From positions 6,386,001 to 6,450,000 of the forward strand of contig JBANDB010000004.1 of NCBI GenBank assembly GCA_037576215.1: a stretch of DNA of 64,000 bases. Direction: 5' to 3'. The notes under the pieces were generated by a model. It saw only the letters and a program-made list of their open reading frames with translations. It did no database searches and was not told the DNA's origin. Shown here piece by piece: positions 55,788 to 64,000 of this stretch (its first letter is position 1; every line of letters begins with the position of its first letter). The position numbers and the translations under genes were made by a program. Source of the DNA: Armillaria gallica. Taxonomy: Eukaryota; Basidiomycota; Agaricomycetes; Agaricales; Physalacriaceae.

Positions 55788-57987
55788 CTATGTAGTAAAT
55801 CTATAGGTGAACCCCCGATTGCCCTTCTCCTCCGCTCTATCGTTTTCTTCTACTTTCTCCTGCTCACTCAGTTCGGCATAGAGTCTTGCATTTCGTGCGT
55901 TTCGATAACGGTAGTAGTATTTCTGTACAAACCAGAGTATCAATGCAACACCTGCGAAGCAAATGTTGATTGTATTTCCCCGTTTATAATCTTAGCGGAG
56001 GAGTTAGCCCCTGCCATCAACAGCAGATCAAACGCTTACCTGGTGCATCGTCGCTCTGGTATATCTTAACCGCAGATGAGTTCCCAAAGTAAAGACTACT
56101 TCACTGAACATACCTGTGATCCCCACACTATCAACACTCGTCGTGAGCTTGGTACTTCTTCAGTAGGAGAAGACGCACCTCCATAGATATTCGCAGCAAA
56201 AATTACACAACCAGATGCAATGGTTCTCTTTCCAACACTCCTGCAGAAGTCAAGGGGTCAGTCGTTATGCAGCCGTACCATAAAACATGTCGTACCCCGT
56301 ATTTTCTGACATCCATGCAATATTCAATGGGTGTGTATAAGGCCACGCTGCAACGACGATGGCTGCAAAATATCTGTTTCAAAAAATTAGCCGCAATCCG
56401 TTATACAGAGAGAAGTCACGTACTTGACACCTCTGCTAGTTCCTGAAGGCAATGCGCGAAGTAAGATCCATCCAACAAGCTGCCAAGCCGCTTTGGGGAA
56501 TCAAAACTTTAGTGTGTTACCCGTTCGCAATCAATGAGACTTACCACCAAAGGCGCCATGCAATCCACGTTCTCTGAATCTGTCGGAGTGCCAGATGAAG
56601 CTAACCATCATTATGCATTGAAGAACGTATGGGGGTGCAGTTAAAGCGTTTGCAACGAAGACGTCAAAATGGAAAGACTTGATAACAGTCGGGAGATCTA
56701 GAATCTGGGGTCAAAGAGCGTAAGAATGAAAACGGAGAAATATACAAGTTGCAAGTGGTGTTGTTGGAGTCAACCCTATAACTGTGATGAGTAGATGTCC
56801 CCACAGACCAAGATCTGTAGCGGCATCTTTCACATCGGACCACTTGACTTTCTGCCTGAATATTCGTCAGCTAAGATTAAGATTTGGGAACAAGAAGATA
56901 ATTCTAACTCGTAGACACGCTTCGAAATGTCGTCTTGAACGACTCGCGTGACACCGATCTGAAGCTGCCTTTCGTCGAACCAAGGCTTCCAGCCTCGAAG
57001 ACCGCCAGCGGTTTGAGCAATGTTCCTCGGGAGATAAAACCTACGGATTAAGGGTAAAATAATTCATATTGAGAAAAACATAAATTCGAGAGACTCACCA
57101 TGTCGCAACGGCAACAACAACCGTGATAATACCGTCAATCAAGAATAGCCACTTCCAGCCTTCCAGGCCTGCAACTCCTCGAAGCTGAAGAAGCCCACTA
57201 GCCATCAGGCCGCTAACTGCACTTGCGATAGTCTGAATACCCCAGAACCACGCCAATCGAGTAGCCAGCTCGGTACTCTTGTAGAACGAACCCAAGTAGA
57301 CCAGTGTCGCAGGAATAACGCCACCTTCGGTTAAACCAATCACTGGTATGCCTAGTCAGATAAAGTTTAGCTTGAAACATCGATGAACTGACTGCATCGA
57401 ACTGCGTACAGACAGAGAGGTGTCAGCCATATCAAAGTGACGACAGAACTGACAACCTACCTGTAAGATAACCGCCTTTATCGGTGATCAGAGCATGCGC
57501 CATAGTAACGAGACCCCACGCGAACATCAGTATCGGAATCCCTATCATCAAAGGCAAAATGTCAGAAACGTGAATAGAAACTGAGAACACACATACATCG
57601 AGAAGGTCCAACAATCTTCGATATGACAGCGCCACTAAGACAGGCAAAGGAGAATATCACAGAATATATCGCTATTCCCAAGTTGACAGTGTTATTCGTG
57701 AAACCCAAATCCGCGGCCAAGTTATCCGAAACGGCATTGGAGTGGTTGGTGCGGTCCATATTTAGAACAAAGGTAGTGAGAAGAATCCAGGGGAACAAGC
57801 GCGTGTCAAGCGTCCTGATAATCTTTGATTCCTCTTTGTCTGACCATGATAGCTGCGGAAAATAGTAGGGATTGCTAGAGGGTGGTGCCTCATAGTCGAG
57901 GGTGTGTGCGGGAATATCAGGAACTATTTTGGCCTCATCCGCGAGAGAAATAGACTTGTTTGAGCCGTCGACGTCTTGCTTGCTCAT
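55788..57987 (-). CDS. Dal5-like MFS transporter (anion:cation symporter family)
   Basis: The start MSKQDVDGSNKSISLADEAK is at 57987. Exons joined over short introns give LDTRLFPWILLTTFVLNMDR-TNHSNA, ISKIVGPSRWIPILMFAWG, GLTEGGVIPATLVYLGSFYK, WKWLFLIDGIITVVV and FYLPRNIAQTAGGLRGWKPW. Then come ATYLPTVIKSFHFDVFVANA, IWHSDRFRERGLHGAFG, and the final exons GNTINICFAGVALILWFVQK with TYRFTT and TAG at 55790-55788. This is the layout of allantoate/vitamin/carboxylate permeases of the ACS family: 12 helices, DR motif after helix 1 and TEGG in helix 4. The substrate is unknown. The tail overlaps no other gene, but only 14 bases separate it from the esterase stop. The 3' half is duplicated at 43989-44796. 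Confidence 0.87.
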
Positions 57988-59705
57988 GGTAAAAGCGGAG
58001 GAGGGAAAAAGCACAGTTCCAATACATTGCCTGTTGGTACTCTTAAGTAACTGTACACGGATCCGGACCCAGTCGGCTATAGATGATGTTCTCCCATTTC
58101 AAAATTGCGCCATCTCCACTTCGAATGTTGAAAGAGTTGGGGCATGACACACGTCAATAGCAATCTCGCGTTTAGGAGCGCTACTATGGGAAGCGCTGAC
58201 AAACCTAAGATAAGGACTGAGTGTATGATAACACCCAACAAACGGGAAGGGAGGCGAAGACGCGAAAGGACCTACCTGAACCGTGCTACTGACACCGAAG
58301 ATGAGCTAGTATGACGCAAAAGGTACCCTTGATGCTAACAGAATCGGAGCCACATGCCGCTGGACAAAATTAACACCGTTTGAAAACTGTTCGCAACAAC
58401 TATTAGAAGGTGGAGACGTCCAGGCAAAAGCTCGCCTTAGTGCTTTAAATAGCCCTCTAAAACAGGGTCGATGTGGCTGGATAGTAGATGCGAAGGCGGG
58501 AGATCGACTGCGTACTCAGTTATCACTGATTTGCGAGACGGCCTCAGATAATCCGTCGAAGGGCCGAACAAGGGATGTAGACCGGCATCGCAAAAGACTG
58601 CGAGGAGATTCAATAGATTCGTCACTTGATAACTGCAAGCCTTGTCAGTGGATACAACACCCGTGCTGAAAACGAGAGTGAGGTGTTCCGTACAGGTTGC
58701 ATCAGCTTCTGCCTCATGCGTATTAGCACACACGGTATTGGCTACGACACAGAAAATGACCTCGAACACTTCTTTTTCAGGCACTTGTATTTGGAAGCTG
58801 GTCTGGCCTTCTTGATATCAAAAACAGAACCACGCGGTCATGCGTCCAAAAAGGATACAGATGCTCGCAAGGCCGTCGAGAGTTCCTACCTATTCGACGG
58901 ATCATATTAAAGAAAGCCGATACCATTGCGGGGGTGGCGGTGGCAGTAAAAGAAGCCTGTAGAAGTCGCTGAGAATGCATCATACTCGAAGTATTGTCGT
59001 CGTGTAAGAAAAGCACCGAAACGAACCTCGATAGCATGTTTCCTGTTTGACACCTGGATATTGATCGGGAAGAGCTGCTAGTACTGAACGGACCGCACAA
59101 GTTTCAAAACAGATATCGTCTGAGGAATACGTCGAAATGGAGGTCTGTCAGGCCGAAAACGACAGTACATGTTTGCTACCTCTTGATATCGACACCTGTA
59201 ATTAGACTGTAGTCTACGTAGTAGCAAGGGTTAGAAGATGCTTACCTGTGAAAGAAACGTCGCTGCACCATGTCCTGTTTCTTACATGTTAGGACTCTTA
59301 ATTTAATTTTTTCCTACATGCCTGGCAGTCCTGGTCAAAGATATTATCCTGGATCACGAGTCACATCTAGTTCAAACGAGGACTCTTCGGTACTGTAATC
59401 TCAAACCGCCACCAGATTCGTTGAGCCAAACCAAAAGCAAGCTTACCTTGATGCCTGTAAGTGTAGTGCGACGCGTAATGGATGATTGGTGGACCTAAGC
59501 TAGTCAAAATCGGAGAGGGGTCCAAATGAATGCAAAAAAGAAAGTTAGGCAGGTGTGAGAAACTCTTGCCATAGAAGACACGGAGGCCGGTTCCATTCCG
59601 GAGTTTACCGAGCCAATCAAGGCGCGGAAATTTCTGTGCCGGTCGAATCCGGATTTCCCGAAAAGCTGCTCGTCGCCGTCAACGTTGTCCTCCATCCTTT
59701 TCGAA
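57988..59705. other. Intergenic region between transporter and QCR2
   Basis: This divergent interval should hold both promoters. Two minus-strand frames (58777-59100, start MCGPFSTSSSSRSISRC; and 58437-58784, with FCDAGLHPLFGPSTDYLRPS) could be exons of one unrecognised gene, but no convincing splice joins them. Nothing else is supported. Confidence 0.35.
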
Positions 59706-61168
59706 ATGCTTGCAGCTCGACGCGTGCCTCGCATAGCGCGCTCCTTCGCCACCGTCGCCGACAGTGTCGGCTACAAGGTCGCAGCCGTCGACGCAAATCA
59801 GCCGACGTCGTCCATCACATTCCTCGTAAAGGCAGGCAGCAGATTCGAAACCAAGCCCGGCGCCGCCCACGTTCTCAAAAACTTTTCCTTCAAGGCAAGT
59901 CTTCATTATTATTGCCTGTACTGTGTTCTCATCATCGAGCAGAGCTCGGCATTCCGTTCAGCGCTGGGAACGATTCGTCAGAGCGAACTGTATGGTGGTG
60001 TGTTGTCCGCGTCGCTGGGTCGGGAACATCTAGCATTGACGGCTGAATTTCTCCGTGGCGATGAGTGAGTATCCTTTTCACTTGTCGTTGTCATCTGTTG
60101 AAGTAAAGAAATAGGGAATTCTTCGTCCAGCTCCTGGCCGAATACGTCCAGTCTGCGAAATTCACCCGCCACGAATTCCAAGAGTACGTCACGCCCGTCG
60201 TCGAGGCTGAGAGCACTCAAGCTTCTTCCGACCCCGCCGTCTATGCTGTCGAGCTCGCCCACGCCCTTGCCTTCCGTAACGGCCTCGGTTCCTCCCTCTT
60301 TGCGACTCCTCATAGCCCACTTACGGTAGAGGACGTTTCTGCCTTTGCGAAGAATGCCTTCACCAGGGAGAACATCGCTGTCCTCGGCACAGGTATTGAC
60401 CAGGGCACCCTGTCCGAGCTCGTCCAGCGCTTCAGCGGCGCAGCAAAGTCCACTGGCACGGCTTCCTCCACCTCTGCCTCCTCCTACTTTGGTGGTGAGA
60501 CGCGTTTGCAGGCCCATGGTGGTCCGGAAACGGTCTTCATCGGTTTCGGTACCACTGGCGCCCCTAGCCCTGATCTGGCCGCCTTCTCCGCATACCTTTC
60601 CCCGACCCCATCTATTAAATGGTCCCAAGGGCTCTCCCCCATCGCCTCTGCTATACCTGCCGGCACTAGTGTACAGTCGGTATACCTTCCTTACTCTGAC
60701 GCTAGTCTCTTTGGTCTTCTCGTTCAAGGCCCCAGTGGCGCAAGCGTGAAGGAGGCTGGCAAGGTTGCTGTCCAGGCTCTCAAAGCCGCCGCTCAGGGTC
60801 TTTCAAAGGAAGACGCTGCCAAAGCCGCTGCAAAGGCAAAGTTCGCTGCCGCTTCTGCTATCGAAGGCCGGGATAGCTTTATCAATGTTTTAGGCTCAAA
60901 GGTACGCATCACTCTCCGACGTCTTTTCTCACCCTAAGTAACCCTGGTAGGTCCTTGCCGGCTCTGATGCTTCCGTCAATGCGGTGCTTGAACCGTTTGC
61001 CAGCGTCACGGCTGCTTCTGTTTCCAAGGTTCGTCTTCATCTTTCTGCTTGTAACGGTGGCCTCAAACGTTCTTGTAGGCTGCTTCATCGCTTGTCAGCG
61101 CTAAGCCGACTTTTGTTGCTGTCGGTGATATCGCCAGTCTACCCTACGCCGATGAACTAGGGCTCTGA
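59706..61168 (+). CDS. QCR2: Mitochondrial complex III core protein 2
   Basis: Five exons (59706-59894, 59943-60064, 60115-60901, 60951-61028, 61079-61168) give 421 residues. The N-terminus MLAARRVPRIARSFATVADS is a mitochondrial targeting peptide. The body matches core protein 2 of the cytochrome bc1 complex: SITFLVKAGSRFETKPGAAH followed by VLKNFSFK, SAFRSALGTIRQSELYGGVL, AEFLRGDEEFFVQLLAEYVQ, HEFQEYVTPVV and FVAVGDIASLPYADELGL. It belongs to the M16 peptidase-like fold but lacks the HxxEH zinc motif, as expected for core 2. It acts at the matrix side of the inner membrane. Intron 1 (59895-59942) has a GC donor, is 48 bases long and has no in-frame stop, so retention would add 16 residues. 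The ATG chosen is the first in frame. Confidence 0.93.
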
Positions 61169-61533
61169 TTTTTTTAGAAGGGATCATGCTGTATTCATCG
61201 AATTATAAAAACGAAGTTTAATGCACCGGATCATCTCATTATTCTTCCATAAAGTTCGACGCCAAAAATGGTACCTTCGAAAGATGACAAGAAAGTTCGC
61301 TACAGTCTGGAAATAGAATAAACATACAGAAAAACAAGAAGAGAAGAAGGCAATGTATTTACTGACTGATCGACCTTAAATAAATCACAATTTAAATATA
61401 TAAATAATGAATAATTTAAATGTCGACCATGTGACCAAAACACGGTTCACAGCCGCACCACCGACTGCTACCAATAACCTGACAACAACGTCGACGACGA
61501 CACGACTCTCGCTCTTCTTGGATACTTCCTTCG
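61169..61533. other. Intergenic between QCR2 and PIF1 helicase
   Basis: An AT-rich spacer (AAATAAATCACAATTTAAATATATAAATAATG near 61378-61410) serves as the 3' end of QCR2 and promoter of the helicase, which are in the same orientation. No gene is seen. Confidence 0.6.
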
Positions 61534-63968
61534 ATGTCGTCGACGGTGACAGCGAAGACAGCTAAACGTAAAGCGAAATCCACACCTTCTACTGCCAAAC
61601 GACCGACGAAGAAACCACGCCAGACTCTAGATTCCTTTTTTGCTCCTCAGATCGCTGTTTGCAGTGACGATCCTGACGGCCAGGCCACGACTAAACATGT
61701 GTCATTAAGCGCTGAACAGGCAAGGGTTCTCAGGATGGTGGTGAACGATGAGCAGAATGTCTTTTTTACTGGCGCTGCAGGTGTGTTGGTTTCTTTTGCT
61801 GGTTCGATTTCTTCGTGCTGATGAATTGTAGGCACAGGAAAATCTCTACTGCTCAGGGCTATTATAAACGCGCTACGTGAAAAGTACGCGAAAGATTCAG
61901 ATGCTGTAGCCGTCACGGCTAGCACTGGAATGGCGGCATCCAACATTGGCGGTGCGTCGCCTGTCGTCGGACCGATATCTGGCACATCGTTAAGTCATTT
62001 TCCGCAGGACAAACTCTTCATGCTTGGGGTGCTGTGGCACCTACAGTGGATGACCTCGACAATCTCATCAAATGTACAAGGACCTGCAGACCTGCTCTTC
62101 AGCGATGGAAAAAGGCCAAAGTGCTCATTATTGACGAAAGTACGCCTGCGTTTTCTCTAACGTCATCTGTAAATTTATGGTCGACAGTCTCCATGGTGGA
62201 TGGATTTTTTTTCAATCGACTCTGCGAGATTGCCAAAAGGCTGAGGAGAAAGACAACCAAGCCATTTGGTGGTTTACAACTGGTCGTCACCGGCGACTTC
62301 TTCCAGCTGCCTCCCGTCACGAAGAACGGTCAGGAACCCATTTTTGCCTTCGAGTCCGCTGCTTGGAATGAAACGCTGCATCACACCATCAACCTTGTCC
62401 AGGTCTTTAGGCAGACGGATCAAGGTATGGTTCACATAAAAATATCTAATAACATCTACTAATAACTTACTGTGTCAGCTTTTGTTGACGCTCTCAACTC
62501 TCTGCGTCATGGGGAACCATCACATGAAGCAATCGAGCTCTTCCGGTCTTTGTCCCGTCCGCTCGAACCCGTTACCCTACCTCCACCTCCAGCCTCCCAA
62601 CAACCATATCCAACTCCTCCGTCGTCTTTGACATCTACTTCTACATCGTTTCTGTCAAAACGACAGAACAATGTTATATTCCCTACAGAACTCTTTCCTC
62701 ATCGCTACGCTGTAGCAAACTCTAATCGTGAACGGTTAGACGCCATAAAGGCGCAACCATTTACGTATAATGCCACAGATACTGGAAGCAAGCCCTCACT
62801 GCTCGAGTCTTTGCTTGCAGAGCAAACCGTAGAGCTGAAGCTTGGTGCGCAGGTTATGCTTATCAAGAACGTCGACGAGGTGCTTGTGAACGGTCTGGTT
62901 GGCAAGGTTATTGGTTTCTACAGGTCTTGGGAGCTGATCAGTTTCCCGCCAAACCCTCCTGAGCGTAAACCCTTGTCGAATGTTTCCACCAATGCGTCCA
63001 GGCGACGTTCCCTGCCCCCTGGACCGGCGCCTGTCTCAGATATAAAGAAAAATGGCACATTGGTAAGACACGTCTTCCTCAATGCGGATGGACGGTCTCC
63101 TGTTCACCCGACGATCGACGGGAATGAGGATTCTGCCAAGAAGGAGAATTTTGATATCAAGAATGATGACCCCGTCAAGAAGGCGAATACCAGCACCGCG
63201 AAGAAAGGGAAGAATAGCACGACTGGACGAAACAATGAGCGTTTCCCGTTAGTTCTATTTGAGTATGGCAATGCGGGGGAGACACAGACTGAAGCCGTCC
63301 TTATCACTCGAGACGAGTTTCGTGTGGAAGACGCCGAGGGGAAGGTCCTTGCTCGGAGGGTTCAAATGTGAGCAATGCTTGGCACTTCAAGTTCGTAGTA
63401 TATTAACGTGGAAACCTCTAGACCGTTGATTTTAGCATGGGCAATGTCTATACATAAGAGTCAAGGCCAGACAATCCACCGCGTCAAGGTCGACCTGAGC
63501 AAGGTGTTTGAGAGAGGTGAGTATATGGCCCTCTGAGGTATTCTGCCGCCTGTTAACATAGGCTTGCTTGTAGGTCAGAGCTACGTGGCGCTCTCCCGCG
63601 CGTCATCTGTTGACGGGCTACAGGTCCTTGGGTTCGATCCGAAGAAGGTGCGTTATCTTACTTTCCATTTACACGACGGAGATATTGTCCGGTCTGTGTA
63701 TTACCAATGTGTTCTCGTCCAAAACTAAATGGAGCGGCCTGAGCGGGAATACTGCACTGAGTAAGATCCCGCCCAGGAAAAATATTATTGGTTGGATATC
63801 AGTGCGGCGTGCATATTTCTCGCTTCTATCTTCGTTTCCGCTTTGCTGTGAACTACGATGCTAATCGAGTGCTCCTAGGTTATGGCACATCGGAAGGTCG
63901 TCGAATGGAGCAAGACGTTAGAGGTGGCCGATGTGTCTGGGGACGACGATGAGCCACGAGGAACCTAA
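61534..63968 (+). CDS. PIF1: PIF1-family 5'-3' DNA helicase
   Basis: Eight exons (61534-61780, 61832-61951, 62008-62139, 62188-62424, 62479-63367, 63422-63516, 63574-63647, 63879-63968) give 627 residues. A basic N-terminus ([20 protein letters not shown]) with TLDSFF precedes the helicase motifs: Walker A GAAGTGKS (residues 80-87), Walker [50 protein letters not shown] and [23 protein letters not shown]1 helicases act in mitochondrial and nuclear DNA maintenance, telomeres and G-quadruplex unwinding. A Pro/Ser-rich insert follows VFRQTD and a Lys-rich insert (about 100 residues) precedes the last motifs. The final intron (63648-63878, 231 bases) is unusually long for this window. TF...SFF may be a PCNA-type motif (inference). 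Confidence 0.93.
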
Positions 63969-64000
63969 GGACAGCAGCGTGTGTTAACAACTACTATATC

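Larger units (their letters stand above)
50682..56598 (+). repeat. Direct segmental duplication, copy 2
   Basis: This is the counterpart of 39328-44796, about 450 bases longer. The excess is mostly explained by a solo LTR with its target duplication (200 bases) and by deletions in the copy 1 esterase. It contains intact DUF6533 and SGNH esterase genes and runs into an intact transporter, so it represents the parental locus. Confidence 0.95.

Noticed and set aside
60345..60749. Pro/Ser-rich 134-codon plus-strand frame and the minus-strand 249-codon frame at 59978-60727
   Set aside because: Both lie within QCR2 exon 3 in other frames. High GC third positions keep them open.
1..64000. CRISPR array, bacterial operons or Shine-Dalgarno-type starts
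   Set aside because: Intron-rich eukaryotic genes throughout. No regularly spaced short direct repeats were seen.

Overview
The window is eukaryotic nuclear DNA from a filamentous fungus, most likely a mushroom-forming basidiomycete (Agaricomycete). Its genes are split by many short introns of about 44 to 60 bases. They encode typical Agaricomycete families: a DUF6533 seven-helix membrane protein, F-box/LRR-like proteins, an expanded-type isoprenylcysteine methyltransferase, SGNH esterase, six-hairpin glycosidase and MFS sugar and anion carriers. No rRNA, CRISPR array or clear functional tRNA was seen.

Layout. 1-1412: 5' part of an MFS sugar transporter (minus), cut by the window edge. 2709-10891 and 31677-39329: two arms of a diverged inverted repeat of about 8 kb. 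Each carries an intact five-exon gene of unknown function (504 aa) plus smaller genes that have decayed in one arm or the other. 10892-31676: the 21-kb spacer, with two paralogous F-box-like genes, an ICMT-family methyltransferase, a secreted six-hairpin glycosidase, an 8-bp-TSD non-autonomous DNA transposon, dispersed repeats and long stretches without recognisable genes. 39328-44796 and 50682-56598: a direct duplication of 5.5 to 5.9 kb carrying DUF6533 receptor-like gene, SGNH esterase and the 3' half of a Dal5-like transporter. The second copy joins the complete transporter and is intact. In the first copy the esterase is broken and the transporter truncated, while the DUF6533 gene stays open. 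44797-50681: spacer with one two-exon orphan gene and diverged tandem repeats. 59706-63968: conserved housekeeping genes, QCR2 (complex III core protein 2) and a PIF1-family DNA helicase.

How it fits together. The transporters, esterase and glycosidase point to use of plant-wall polysaccharides. The cassette of membrane protein, secreted esterase and transporter has moved as a block, and a much older relic of its transporter/esterase junction lies at 20845-21040. Its role as a sense-cut-import unit is inference. The repeat architecture can be read in detail: an arm boundary falls inside intron 1 of the glycosidase gene, the outer end of one arm coincides with the start of the direct duplication, a 195-bp solo LTR sits in only one cassette copy, and a palindromic-TIR MITE lies inside an insertion present in only one arm. 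Three independent introns appear to use GC-AG splice sites. Exon coordinates are from reading splice consensus and family-like protein continuity by eye. Family names are from memory of conserved motifs, without database searches.
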